A stretch of DNA of 22,311 nucleotides from assembly GCA_964570795.1 (NCBI GenBank), contig CAZMYZ010000013.1, forward strand, positions 1 through 22,311, in the 5' to 3' direction. Numbering within the stretch: the first letter of the stretch is position 1; each line of letters starts with the position of its first letter. Below are positions 6,985 to 14,475 of this stretch, piece after piece. The notes beneath the pieces were generated by a model, which was given only the letters and a program-made list of their open reading frames with translations, was not told the DNA's origin and did not search any database. Made by a program: the position numbers and the translations under genes. The DNA is from Damh-18 sp964570795 (lineage in GTDB: Bacteria > Patescibacteriota > Minisyncoccia > Phycocordibacterales > UBA918).

Positions 6985-7560
6985 ATGGCGGTACTTGCAT
7001 ACAACGAAATTACACTGAAGAAAGTCATTATTTGGGACGATGAGCCATTTATTGTGCTCGCATCGCATGTTTTTAGAAAACAAAAGCGCAAGCCCGTCAA
7101 CGTGACCAAACTTAAAAGTCTTGTCTCAGGACGTGTGGTAGAACAGACCTTCCACTCAAACGAAACAGCCGATGAAGCAGATATGGGTAGCAAGCCTATT
7201 GAGTATATCTATGAGAGTAAGGGCGAATATTGGTTTAATACTCCCGGGAAACCAAGTGAGCGTTTTGCAATTGCTGCGGACGTCGTAGGTGACGGTATTC
7301 AGTACATCAAAGCAAAGACGGTGCTTGATGCCCTTCTCTACAACGACAACGTGATTGGCGTGAAGATTCCCGTAAAGGTAGAACTTATGATTAAAGAGAC
7401 TGCGCCTGCTGTAAAAGGAAACACTTCCGGCAACGCGCTCAAGGATGCGATTCTTGAGACTGGAGCAAAAGTGATGGTACCCCTCTTCATCAACGAGGGT
7501 GATATGATTCGTGTGAATACGGAAAGTGGTGAGTACACCGAACGCGCAGAAAAAGCATAG
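6985..7560 (+). CDS. efp: Translation elongation factor P
   Basis: A 191-residue EF-P, which binds between the P and E sites and relieves ribosome stalling at polyproline. The KOW-like domain I spans about 1-65, followed by two OB domains. The C-terminal part has the usual GDMIRVNTESGEYTERA ending. The tip loop of domain I, normally PGKG with a modified Lys, reads RKQKRKP at 31-37; Lys34 aligns with the modified Lys of E. coli but lacks the flanking Pro-Gly and Gly. The protein may therefore work unmodified or be modified differently. ATG start, no Shine-Dalgarno. The stop codon is followed after 2 nt by a palindromic element (7563-7683). Confidence 0.95.
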   Translation: MAVLAYNEITLKKVIIWDDEPFIVLASHVFRKQKRKPVNVTKLKSLVSGRVVEQTFHSNETADEADMGSKPIEYIYESKGEYWFNTPGKPSERFAIAADVVGDGIQYIKAKTVLDALLYNDNVIGVKIPVKVELMIKETAPAVKGNTSGNALKDAILETGAKVMVPLFINEGDMIRVNTESGEYTERAEKA

Positions 7561-7562
7561 TC

Positions 7563-7683
7563 GAACTTCTAAAACAATCTCATCTGCTTTGTCAGACTGC
7601 GACAATTTGAGACTCATCGTACAGTGGTACGTCTCGCCTCAAATTTCTTGTCTTCCGCGCATCTGAAATCGTTTTAAAAATTC
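7563..7683 (-). repeat. Palindromic GA-loop element, copy C (after efp)
   Basis: A 121-bp imperfect palindrome; the strand given is the one whose internal loops carry GA. On it the tip is GTAC-CACT-GTAC (7619-7630), the conserved internal loop is GAGAC/GATGA, and the next stem is AATTTGAGGC/GTCTCAAATT (one G-T wobble). Outer arms (7563-7585 and 7661-7683) match with differences that are nearly all G-T wobbles on this strand. It starts 2 nt after the efp stop and ends 18 nt before the convergent terminator. It is the most diverged copy of the four. Confidence 0.7.
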
Positions 7684-7701
7684 TTGATTGCAGAAGATAC
7701 T

Positions 7702-7736
7702 AAAAAACCGCACGCCCTACGGGCGCGCGGTTTTTT
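7702..7736. terminator. Bidirectional terminator between efp and rpsR
   Basis: Arms AAAAAACCGCACGCCC (7702-7717) and GGGCGCGCGGTTTTTT (7721-7736) pair around TAC with one mismatch; A-run and T-run on the two sides. It separates convergent efp and rpsR. Confidence 0.88.
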
Positions 7737-7759
7737 GTTTCCTATTCGCGTCAGGTTAC

Positions 7760-7954
7760 TTATTCTGCGACGTATGGCAAGAGGGCCATGAAGCGTGCGC
7801 GCTTTACTGCCTGTGCGAATACACGCTGCTCGCGTGCAGTGTGACCAGTGCGCTTTCGGCTAAACATACGAGCATGTGGGTTCATGTGTGCGCGGAGGCG
7901 CAATACATCTTTGTAGTCGTAATGTTCGACGTTTGTTGTTGTTTTCTTTTCCAT
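7760..7954 (-). CDS. rpsR: Ribosomal protein bS18
   Basis: A 64-residue S18, a small-subunit protein that pairs with S6 on the platform. It has the conserved DYKDVLRLRAHMNPHARMFS region and the basic RKRTGHTAREQRVFAQAVKR segment, ending RARFMALLPYV. Slightly shorter than the usual ~75 residues, missing part of the N-terminus. Last gene of the rpsF-ssb-rpsR operon; separated from ssb by about 177 bp that contain palindromic element B, an unusually long gap for this operon. No Shine-Dalgarno. Confidence 0.95.
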   Translation of the reverse strand: MEKKTTTNVEHYDYKDVLRLRAHMNPHARMFSRKRTGHTAREQRVFAQAVKRARFMALLPYVAE

Positions 7955-8006
7955 GTGGATATTTTAGTTGTTAATGTTTCAAGTTTTCTAAGTTTGCATC
8001 TGCTCT

Positions 8007-8130
8007 CAAAATATCTTCACAAATCTTTTCAGACGAGGCGCTGAGGTGTGAGGACATGAGGCGTACGACGGTACGATGAATGTCCGAACACCGAAAGCAA
8101 CGAAGTATCAAAAGATTTTGAAATATTTTG
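8007..8130 (+). repeat. Palindromic GA-loop element, copy B (between ssb and rpsR)
   Basis: A 124-bp imperfect palindrome. On the plus strand: tip GTAC-GACG-GTAC (8063-8074), internal loop GAGGC (8058-8062)/GATGA (8075-8079), stem GGACAT/ATGTCC, tandem GA/GA, stem GGTGT/ACACC, then GA/GAA. The outer arms CAAAATAT...ATATTTTG pair through two single-base bulges. It begins 1 nt past the ssb stop codon and lies inside the operon, so it would be transcribed (as the complement) in the ssb-rpsR mRNA. Confidence 0.8.
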
Positions 8131-8131
8131 A

Positions 8132-8572
8132 TTAGAAAGGGATGTCCTCGGGATTAATATCTTCTTCTGGATACTCAGGCGCATTCCCTTTCTGAGGTGC
8201 TGCACTCGGTGCACTCGCCTCGCGTGGAGCACTACTGCCACCACCGTCGGTACGAGGACCAAACTGTACTCTATCTGCAACAATTTCCGTTCGATATTGC
8301 TTTACACCATCCTTCTCCCATGACTGTGTCTGGAGACGTCCTTCGACGTACGCGCTCGCACCTTTCTTGAGATACTTTGCGCTATTCTCAGCCTGAACTC
8401 CAAAGACCACAATGTTGTGGAAGTCTGACTTTTCTACACGCTTTCCATCTCTATCTTTATAGGTGTAATTAGTGGCGATGCCAAAACTACAAACCTGCTG
8501 ACCACTTGGAAGTGCGCGCATCTCTGGGTCTCGTGTGAGATTCCCGAAAATCATTGCTTTGTTAAGGTACAT
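8132..8572 (-). CDS. ssb: Single-stranded DNA-binding protein
   Basis: A 146-residue SSB. The OB fold (about 1-106) shows MYLNKAMIFGNLTRDPEMRA, SFGIATNYTYKDRDGKRVEK, FHNIVVFG and the KKGASAYVEGRLQTQSWEKDG pattern. A Gly/Ser/Ala/Pro-rich linker (107-130) follows, and the protein ends in the acidic tip EEDINPEDIPF, which recruits RecO, RecA loaders and other partners. Second gene of the rpsF-ssb-rpsR operon, a classic bacterial arrangement. The palindromic element B starts right after its stop codon. No Shine-Dalgarno. Confidence 0.96.
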   Translation of the reverse strand: MYLNKAMIFGNLTRDPEMRALPSGQQVCSFGIATNYTYKDRDGKRVEKSDFHNIVVFGVQAENSAKYLKKGASAYVEGRLQTQSWEKDGVKQYRTEIVADRVQFGPRTDGGGSSAPREASAPSAAPQKGNAPEYPEEDINPEDIPF

Positions 8573-8623
8573 GCTTATTTTTTCTTATCGATTGTAATAT
8601 CTCAATCCTCTTTTGATCGCTTC

Positions 8624-9175
8624 TTATACCTTCTCCGCAGTCACTTCGTCGTGGGTGATTTTCTCGAGTGACTCGTCGAGCGCTTCTTCTGATACTTCTA
8701 CGTTTTCCTCAACTTCAGTCTGTACTTCGTCAAGAGTTTCCTCCTCGTTTACTACCTCTACCATTTTGACTGATTTGCGGTTTTCGTGGAAGCGGAATGG
8801 GTGCGCTTCTTCTTCTCGGGTGAGTTTGATAAGAAGATGACGGAGCAACGCGCTCTCAGTGCTCATTTCCTCCATGAGTGCAGCCAGTTTGTCTGCCTCA
8901 AGCTTGAAACGAACCCATCCGAAGTATGCGCTCGTGAACTTTCGGTTCTTGCCCTCCATAGGCTTTACGATTGCGTAGACGAGGTCTACACGCTCAGGAA
9001 CCTCTTCGTTGACGATTTCTCCGACCTTAGTAATGTGTGCCTTGAGTGACTCAAAGACACCTGCTACTTCCCCTTCAGCAACCGTTGGAAGAACGTGGAA
9101 GGCAAACTCATACGTATTTCGCTCGTCGAAATTGTCGTGAGTCGCCTCGGCTACTGGCATTGTTGATTCTGTCAT
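8624..9175 (-). CDS. rpsF: Ribosomal protein bS6 with an acidic C-terminal extension
   Basis: A 183-residue S6; the family is usually 95-135 residues. The S6 fold covers roughly 20-132, with the first strand YEFAFHVLP, helix GEVAGVFESLKAHITKVGEI, strand RVDLVYAIVKPMEGKNRKFT, strand SAYFGWVRFKLEADKLAALM and the final HLLIKL strand. Residues 137-183 form a Glu/Val-rich acidic tail. N-terminal residues 1-18 are also extra. S6 dimerises with S18 on 16S rRNA. First gene of the operon; its leader holds a hairpin with a CCG box (9191-9220) typical of S6:S18 feedback control. Confidence 0.93.
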   Translation of the reverse strand: MTESTMPVAEATHDNFDERNTYEFAFHVLPTVAEGEVAGVFESLKAHITKVGEIVNEEVPERVDLVYAIVKPMEGKNRKFTSAYFGWVRFKLEADKLAALMEEMSTESALLRHLLIKLTREEEAHPFRFHENRKSVKMVEVVNEEETLDEVQTEVEENVEVSEEALDESLEKITHDEVTAEKV

Positions 9176-9190
9176 AATAACTTACATGAC

Positions 9191-9220
9191 TGGAATCGGC
9201 TGGATTTCCAACCTATTCCA
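9191..9220 (-). promoter_or_regulatory. Putative S6:S18-binding leader hairpin of rpsF
   Basis: On the minus strand, 15 nt before the rpsF ATG: TGGAAT, AGG, TTGG, loop AAAT, CCAG, CCG, ATTCCA. The outer 6-bp stem and inner stem flank an internal region with CCG on the 3' side. Published work on rpsF leaders describes an S6:S18-binding hairpin with a CCG motif; the fit here is by position and shape, not by alignment. Confidence 0.55.
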
Positions 9221-9245
9221 CTAATAATGTGGCGTAACCGTACCA

Positions 9246-9258
9246 TATATACCGCACA
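9246..9258 (-). promoter_or_regulatory. rpsF operon promoter (extended -10)
   Basis: Minus-strand TGTGCGGTATATA shares its first 11 bases with the recA promoter (TGTGCGGTATACT). It would start transcription about 60 nt before the rpsF ATG, placing the hairpin at 9191-9220 in the leader. Confidence 0.45.
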
Positions 9259-9273
9259 TTTTCAACCCTATAG

Positions 9274-9302
9274 CCCTCATACCATGCGTGATAGAATGAG
9301 GG
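9274..9302 (+). promoter_or_regulatory. Near-leaderless promoter and small hairpin before the VanY-type gene
   Basis: TAGAAT (9292-9297) lies 9 nt before the ATG at 9307, so the transcript would start within a few bases of the start codon. The same segment holds an inverted repeat CCCTCAT (9274-9280)/ATGAGGG (9296-9302). GAGGG 4 nt upstream of the ATG could also act as a weak Shine-Dalgarno if transcription starts farther upstream. Confidence 0.35.
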
Positions 9303-9306
9303 TACT

Positions 9307-10245
9307 ATGCATACTTTCTTTGCTCGTTTTGGACCCTTTATTGTAGTACTCCTTATTATCGTTATTGGTGTACTTTCATACACCCTCTATCGCCAAGATA
9401 CGGCACTCAATACACTCAATGAGACCTATACGCGTACCGCGGGCGAACTCAGCGTCACGCAGGGCACCTTGAGCGAAAAAGAAGCCGGGCTTACCGAAAA
9501 AGAAATGACGCTCGAGGAAACGCGCGTTGCGCTTGCTCTTGCCGAAGAAAACGCGGCTGAACTCAGTACACTTCTCGAGGAAGAAAAAGGCCGCAATGAC
9601 GAATTTGAGAGTCAAATTAAAAAAGTGTCGGGGACCGTGGGTAAACTCGATAAGTTGTCCAAGATGGACCCGGAACTGCTCATGAAATATTCCAAAGTAT
9701 ATTTCCTCAATGAGCACTACGCACCCGCAAAGGTAACTGCAATAGCGTCTTCCTCACTTCTCCGCACCGACACTCCTGAATACATCGACGCACGTGTAGA
9801 ACCCTTTCTCACAGAAATGTTTGAGAATGCACTCGAAGACGGTATTACCCTCAAGGTAGTTTCGGGATACCGTTCCTTTGCAGAACAAAAAAGTCTTAAG
9901 TCATCGTACACCGTACTCTATGGCTCGGGTGCCAACACCTTCTCTGCCGACCAAGGATACTCAGAGCACCAACTCGGAACAACTGTGGACATCACTACAC
10001 CTACTATCGGCGGTACCTATACTTCCTTTGCCGATACTGAGGCATACGCATGGCTTCTCGAGCATGCGCACCGCTATGGCTTTGTACTTTCCTACCCCAA
10101 GGACAATGCGTATTATGTCTTTGAGCCATGGCATTGGCGCTTCGTGGGTGAAGACCTTGCGGACGACCTCTATGACGATGAGAAGTCTTTCTACGATGTA
10201 GACCAACGCGAGATAGATGCGTATCTGATTAAGTTTTTTGACTAG
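9307..10245 (+). CDS. Membrane-anchored D,D-carboxypeptidase (VanY/peptidase M15B type)
   Basis: A 312-residue protein that would trim the terminal D-Ala of peptidoglycan stem peptides outside the cell. Residues 9-28 (GPFIVVLLIIVIGVLSYTLY) form a signal anchor. Residues 30-120 are a Glu/Lys/Leu-rich coiled coil. The catalytic domain (about 150-290) has SGYRS (186-190), the zinc-binding SEHQLGTTVDI with His221 and Asp228, and EPWHWRF with Glu273 and His276. All expected M15 metal ligands and the catalytic Glu are present. The coiled coil suggests that it reaches from the membrane or binds a partner. The stop codon TAG is also the first base triplet of palindromic element A. Confidence 0.92.
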   Translation: MHTFFARFGPFIVVLLIIVIGVLSYTLYRQDTALNTLNETYTRTAGELSVTQGTLSEKEAGLTEKEMTLEETRVALALAEENAAELSTLLEEEKGRNDEFESQIKKVSGTVGKLDKLSKMDPELLMKYSKVYFLNEHYAPAKVTAIASSSLLRTDTPEYIDARVEPFLTEMFENALEDGITLKVVSGYRSFAEQKSLKSSYTVLYGSGANTFSADQGYSEHQLGTTVDITTPTIGGTYTSFADTEAYAWLLEHAHRYGFVLSYPKDNAYYVFEPWHWRFVGEDLADDLYDDEKSFYDVDQREIDAYLIKFFD

Positions 10246-10367
10246 AATCCATCCACTAACCCTACCTACTTCGTTATCTTCGTCCTTCAAACATTCATCA
10301 TACGTTATGTATGCCTCATGTTTTCACTCCTCGATGCCTTGTATCTAGGGTTATTGGATGGATTCTA
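10243..10367 (-). repeat. Palindromic GA-loop element, copy A (at the VanY-type gene stop)
   Basis: A 125-bp imperfect palindrome whose GA strand is the minus strand: tip ATAC-ATAAC-GTAT (10300-10312), internal loop GAGGC/GATGA, stem AAACAT/ATGTTT, tandem GA/GA, then G-C, GA/GAA and a further short stem. Outer arms TAGAATCCATCC / GGATGGATTCTA pair perfectly over 12 bp and continue with few mismatches. The plus-strand start overlaps the stop codon of the carboxypeptidase gene. Confidence 0.8.
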
Positions 10368-10385
10368 AAGAATTGGTATCTACAT

Positions 10386-10417
10386 AAAACCGCGGGCACG
10401 AAGTGCCCGCGGTTTTT
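10386..10417. terminator. Bidirectional terminator between the VanY-type gene and tatD
   Basis: Perfect 14-bp arms AAAACCGCGGGCAC (10386-10399) and GTGCCCGCGGTTTT (10403-10416) around GAA, with A/T tails. It lies 6 nt after the tatD stop on the minus strand and also closes the convergent plus-strand gene. Confidence 0.9.
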
Positions 10418-10422
10418 GTATC

Positions 10423-11214
10423 TCAGAGTGTAATATTAAAAAGTCTTTCTGCGTTTTGTACGAGTGCTTCTCGTACTACATCCTCATCTTCTCCACGAAG
10501 CATGGCAATACGCTTATACACTTCACGCACATGAAGTGGCTCGTTGCGCTTCCCTCGAAATGGCACGGGCGATACGTAGGGTGCATCAGTCTCTGCATGA
10601 AGCATCGCGAGCGGTGCTTTTTTGATGACCTCATCATACTGAGAGGCAAACGTGATCACTCCTGTGAATGAGGTGGTAAATCCTATATCCCAAAACTGTT
10701 TTGCGATATCGTATGTGCCTGCAAAAAAATGTACATTGCCCGATACCTTTGCATGTGCCTTGAGGACTGCGAGCGCATCTTCGTATGCGTCCATACTTCC
10801 CTCACTGGGACGTATGTGAAGCATGAGGGGCTTCCCCACTTCATTCGCGAGGCGAATATGCTCGAGAAAAACTGCCTCCTCTTCTGCTTTCATTTCCTTG
10901 TCTACACGAAAATAGTCGAGGCCACATTCTCCAACAGCCACCACCTTTTCATTACGTGCGAGTGTGCGGAAATCCTCATATACAAAAGTCTCTGCATGCT
11001 CGCCACTCGTGTGTGTAGGATGCATACCAACCGTCGCAAAAATACCCTCGGCTTCATGAGCAAGTGCTACAGCCTTTTCGCTCGTCACTTTCCCGGTGCC
11101 AATATTGATATACGCCACACCCTCCGCGCGAGTGCGCTCACCCACCTCTTTTCCATCAACGTCAAACGCCTCGAGGTTTAAATGCGTATGAATGTCTATA
11201 TAGCGAAATGTCAT
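10423..11214 (-). CDS. tatD: TatD-family metal-dependent nuclease
   Basis: A 263-residue TIM-barrel hydrolase of the TatD DNase family (3'-5' exonuclease and DNA repair roles reported). Metal ligands are visible: His9 and His11 (IDIHTHLN), Glu96 (GECGLDY), His133 (MLHIRPS), His162 (NVHFF) and Asp210 (ETDAPYVSP). GMHPTH at 63-68 and the terminal NAERLF are also typical. Full length for the family. It overlaps the upstream mazG-like gene by 4 nt (ATGA), so it is translationally coupled, and it is the last gene of the glyS operon. Confidence 0.94.
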   Translation of the reverse strand: MTFRYIDIHTHLNLEAFDVDGKEVGERTRAEGVAYINIGTGKVTSEKAVALAHEAEGIFATVGMHPTHTSGEHAETFVYEDFRTLARNEKVVAVGECGLDYFRVDKEMKAEEEAVFLEHIRLANEVGKPLMLHIRPSEGSMDAYEDALAVLKAHAKVSGNVHFFAGTYDIAKQFWDIGFTTSFTGVITFASQYDEVIKKAPLAMLHAETDAPYVSPVPFRGKRNEPLHVREVYKRIAMLRGEDEDVVREALVQNAERLFNITL

Positions 11215-11579
11215 GGATGTTCGTCAAAATAATCTATGCTCTCAAGGAAAAGTCCCGTTTCAAATCCGCCGCGTTTTTCTTTTTTTGCCTCGCGAATTTT
11301 CTCCACTTCATCAATGGAAAAATCTTTGTGGTACGCAATTGCAGTGAGTACTTCACTAATATCGGCAATCTCTTCTTTGAGTTTCATAGTGTCATCGCCC
11401 TCATACACCTCAAACATTTCCTCTATTTCCTCGAGTAGTTTATTTTTTAAAAGTTCGAGTGTTTCCTTTTTCTCAAGATACTTCACCCGAAAATCACTCG
11501 CACTGATACCCTGCGCGACATCCGCTTTATAGATATCTATCATCTTATCGCGAACTAGTTTGTTGTATATCTTTTGCAT
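11211..11579 (-). CDS. MazG-like nucleotide pyrophosphohydrolase
   Basis: A 122-residue all-helical protein beginning YNKLVRDKMIDIY, the signature of small 'phosphoribosyl-ATP pyrophosphohydrolase-like' MazG-type proteins. Acidic metal-binding residues are at Glu50, Glu51, Glu54 and, in the second helix, Glu69, Glu70, Asp73 and Glu76 (KLKEEIADISEVLTAI). A KEKRGGFETGLFLE segment closes the fold. It probably cleaves a nucleoside triphosphate to monophosphate and pyrophosphate (house-cleaning); the substrate is unknown, and there is no histidine operon here. It starts 3 nt after metG and overlaps tatD by 4 nt. Confidence 0.82.
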   Translation of the reverse strand: MQKIYNKLVRDKMIDIYKADVAQGISASDFRVKYLEKKETLELLKNKLLEEIEEMFEVYEGDDTMKLKEEIADISEVLTAIAYHKDFSIDEVEKIREAKKEKRGGFETGLFLESIDYFDEHP

Positions 11580-11582
11580 ACG

Positions 11583-13007
11583 CTACGAAAGGCGCGGGAA
11601 CAGATTTTCTGGTTTCTTATTTGCTTTGACTGCTTCAATAATTACCTCAGAAGTATGCGGGATGCATGGTTTTAATAGTTGCCCAATACGGTACAGACCC
11701 CTGACAAGTTCTGCAATTATTTTATCAGCTTCTCCCTTGTCAGTCTTTACCATTTTGAAGGGCTCGGTTACTGCAATTTTTTCATCAAGAGCACTGATTT
11801 CAAACCATATTGAATTCATAGCAACATCAATCGCAAAGTACCCATCTACTGCAGCAAGAATATCTGGAAGTTGTGTTTCCTCGACTACAACAGGAGTACT
11901 CAAATATGTTTCAGACATTTTCATAATGCGCGAAGCAAGATTGCCAAGCCCATTCACGAGATTGGCGGTATACCATTCGTCGAGACGTTCCCACGTAATA
12001 TCGGTGTCCTCAAAGGGATGCACGTGACGAAGGAGCAGATAGCGCGTCGCGTCGGTGCCGTAGCGAGACACGAGTTCATAAGGGCTTATCACATTCCCAA
12101 TTGATTTACTCATCTTCTGTCCACCAGAATTAATAAAGCCATGGTATACCACCTGCTTTGTAGCAGAAAGTCCTGCAGACTTAAGCATCGCTTGCCACAT
12201 GATGGACTGGAAACGCACCTGATCCTTCCCTGCGAGTTGGAGTGTCTCTCCCTCTTCCCAAAACTTTTTGAAATTACCTTCTGCATCCTCAGGCCAGCCG
12301 AGTGTGGAAATATAGTTAGTAAGCGCATCAAACCACACATACATCACTTGCCCCTCGTCCCCGGGTACTGGAATACCCCAATCAAGCCGCGCCTTTTCGC
12401 GTGAGATACTAAAGTCTACGAGTCCACCCTTCACAAAAGTGAGTGCTTCCTGGCGACGCCACTCGGGCACGATGACGCCCTCATGCGAAAGATATTCTTC
12501 AAGGTAGCTTTGGTATTTGGAAAGTGCAAAGAAGTAATTTTCTTCCTCTATCTGCTCAGGTGCTTTTTGATGCTCAGGACACTTTCCGTCTACCAAATCG
12601 CTCTCTGTCTTAAATGCTTCGCATCCCACACAGTACAAGCCGCTATATTTCTTTTTATAGATATCGCCATTCGCATCGCACCGCTTCCATATTTCTTGTG
12701 CAGCATGCATATGCTTTTCATCGGTAGTACGCACAAACGCGTCAAAAGAAAGTCCAAGTGCTTCTTTGAGTTTAAGAAACTCGTTTGCATAGTGATCGAC
12801 ATACACTTGTCGTGACTCTCCTTTTCCATCTGCCTTCTGGGCTATCTTTTGCCCGTGTTCATCGGTACCGGTACTAAAAAACACATCATCTCCCACACTG
12901 CGCCACGCACGCGCAAGTGTATCTGCCTGTATCACCTCAAATGCAAAGCCGATATGCGGGTCGGCGTTTACATACGGAAGCGTCGTGGTGATATAGCGAT
13001 TACTCAT
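11583..13007 (-). CDS. metG: Methionyl-tRNA synthetase
   Basis: A 474-residue class I synthetase. The Rossmann start TTTLPYVNADPHIGFAFE (8-25) carries the HIGH motif as HIGF. The connective domain has one zinc knuckle, CVGC (126-129) and CPEH (143-146). KMSKS is intact at 298-302. The GKDQVRFQ segment (260-267) has Gln where most MetRS have His. The helical anticodon-binding domain (about 340-470) is present, but there is no C-terminal Trbp111-like tRNA-binding domain, so this is the short form. It starts 4 nt after glyS. HIGF may be a lineage trait. Confidence 0.95.
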   Translation of the reverse strand: MSNRYITTTLPYVNADPHIGFAFEVIQADTLARAWRSVGDDVFFSTGTDEHGQKIAQKADGKGESRQVYVDHYANEFLKLKEALGLSFDAFVRTTDEKHMHAAQEIWKRCDANGDIYKKKYSGLYCVGCEAFKTESDLVDGKCPEHQKAPEQIEEENYFFALSKYQSYLEEYLSHEGVIVPEWRRQEALTFVKGGLVDFSISREKARLDWGIPVPGDEGQVMYVWFDALTNYISTLGWPEDAEGNFKKFWEEGETLQLAGKDQVRFQSIMWQAMLKSAGLSATKQVVYHGFINSGGQKMSKSIGNVISPYELVSRYGTDATRYLLLRHVHPFEDTDITWERLDEWYTANLVNGLGNLASRIMKMSETYLSTPVVVEETQLPDILAAVDGYFAIDVAMNSIWFEISALDEKIAVTEPFKMVKTDKGEADKIIAELVRGLYRIGQLLKPCIPHTSEVIIEAVKANKKPENLFPRLS

Positions 13008-13011
13008 GAGT

Positions 13012-14403
13012 TTAGGCTACGTTCTTTACATATTTGACCAACTCTGAAAGCGCAACACGCTCCTGTGCGCCGGTGTCGCGATTGCGCACGGTGACGGTAT
13101 CTTTGAGTTCTGGCTTTTCCTCCCCAAGCGTATCGAAGTCAATCACAATACATGATGGAGTGCCGATTTCATCCTGACGGCGATAGCGCTTGCCGATATT
13201 ACCATTGTCATCCCAGGCGATATTGCCAAACTCCTTTTTGAGCAAGAGAAATACCTCGCGGGCTTTCGCGACAAGTTCTGACTTATTCTTGAGGAGTGGC
13301 GAAACCGCTGCGCGGTATGGGGCGAGGTGTGCAGGGAACTTCAATACCGTACGCACTTCCCCATTCATCTCGTCTTCATTATATGCTTTTGCAATCACCG
13401 CAAGGACAGTACGTCCAAGACCAAAGGTGGGCTCGATTACGTGCGGAATAAACTTTTCTCCACTCTCGGGCTCAGTGTACCGAAGATCTACCTTGCTATG
13501 CTCCATGTGATTTTTGAGGTCGAAGTCGGTACGGTATGCAATACCGCCAATCTCCTTGAAACCGAAAGGATACTTGAAGTAGAAGTCCATGGTGCGCTTA
13601 CTGTAGTGCGCGCGGTCGTGTTCATCGAGTTCTACTTCTTTGTAGTCCTCGGTAGCAAAACCAAGAGACTTAAACCACGCATGGTACTCCGCGCGCCACG
13701 CTTCAAACTGTGCTTCCCACTCTGCTTCCTTGATGAAATACTCAAACTCCATAATCTCGAGTTCACGTACGCGGAAGATATAGTCACGAGGCGCAATCTC
13801 GTTCCTAAACGAGCGTCCTATCTGTGCGATACCAAAGGGGAGTTTTGGAGAAAAAGAATCAAGGATATTTTTGAAGTTCGTAAACATTCCCTGTGCAGTT
13901 TCACCACGAAGGTATGCGAGTGAATCATCACTTTCTATCGCGCCCATATACACCGGGAAAAGGAGGTTAAACACCTTTGGTTCTGAAACGGGATTCCCTT
14001 CAGGGCTTTTGATATTATGTTCTTTGAGTTTAGCCGTGAGTTCACCAATAGTGAGACCTTCAGCATTGTGTCCTGCATCCTCAAGGAGATGGTCAGCGCG
14101 ATAGCGCTTCTTTGAAACAAGGTCTTCGACGAGTGGGTCGTTGAACGTGGAAGTGTGCCCTGACGCCTTCCAGATAGATGCACTCGAAATGAGTGACGCA
14201 TCAATACCAAACATATCGGTACGATCATCCACGAACTGCTTCCACCAGAGTTGTTCGATGCGCTTTTTCACTGCGAGCCCCAAAGGACCATAGTCAAAGG
14301 TGCCTGCAAGTCCGCCATAGATTTCTGAACCCTGGTATATGAATCCACGTCGCTTGCAAAGCGAGATTATCTTGTCCATTGAACTTATTTTTTCTTGAGC
14401 CAT
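13012..14403 (-). CDS. glyS: Glycyl-tRNA synthetase, alpha2 type
   Basis: A 463-residue class II synthetase of the homodimeric type found in archaea, eukaryotes and some bacteria, not the alpha2-beta2 form. Motifs: GSEIYGGLAGTFDYGPLG near the N-terminus, GETAQGMF (167-174), motif 2 FRNEIAPRD from 199, motif 3 EPTFGLGRTV (324-333). The C-terminal anticodon-binding domain (about 350-463) reads FPAHLAPYRAAVSPL ... IGKRYRRQDEIGTPSCIVID. I chose ATG 14403; a TTG at 14415 in frame is possible but less likely. First gene of the glyS-metG-mazG-like-tatD operon, with its own promoter. Confidence 0.95.
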   Translation of the reverse strand: MAQEKISSMDKIISLCKRRGFIYQGSEIYGGLAGTFDYGPLGLAVKKRIEQLWWKQFVDDRTDMFGIDASLISSASIWKASGHTSTFNDPLVEDLVSKKRYRADHLLEDAGHNAEGLTIGELTAKLKEHNIKSPEGNPVSEPKVFNLLFPVYMGAIESDDSLAYLRGETAQGMFTNFKNILDSFSPKLPFGIAQIGRSFRNEIAPRDYIFRVRELEIMEFEYFIKEAEWEAQFEAWRAEYHAWFKSLGFATEDYKEVELDEHDRAHYSKRTMDFYFKYPFGFKEIGGIAYRTDFDLKNHMEHSKVDLRYTEPESGEKFIPHVIEPTFGLGRTVLAVIAKAYNEDEMNGEVRTVLKFPAHLAPYRAAVSPLLKNKSELVAKAREVFLLLKKEFGNIAWDDNGNIGKRYRRQDEIGTPSCIVIDFDTLGEEKPELKDTVTVRNRDTGAQERVALSELVKYVKNVA

Positions 14404-14413
14404 ATGAGAACAC

Positions 14414-14440
14414 AATATAGAGAAATCGATTATATTTCAA
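14414..14440 (-). promoter_or_regulatory. Promoter of the glyS operon
   Basis: Minus strand TTGAAA (14435-14440) and TATATT (14414-14419), spacer 15; a perfect TATAAT (14429-14434) immediately follows the TTGAAA and is an alternative -10. Using TATATT, transcription would start within a few bases of the ATG at 14403; using TATAAT, the leader is about 19 nt. Confidence 0.45.
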
Positions 14441-14475
14441 GGGTAAGTAATATCGATACTCTACTAGAACAAAAT

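Noticed and set aside
7563..10367. Intergenic palindromes as integron attC sites or a CRISPR array
   Set aside because: No GTTRRRY/RYYYAAC core boxes for attC; copies are 120-bp palindromes separated by genes, not short direct repeats with spacers.
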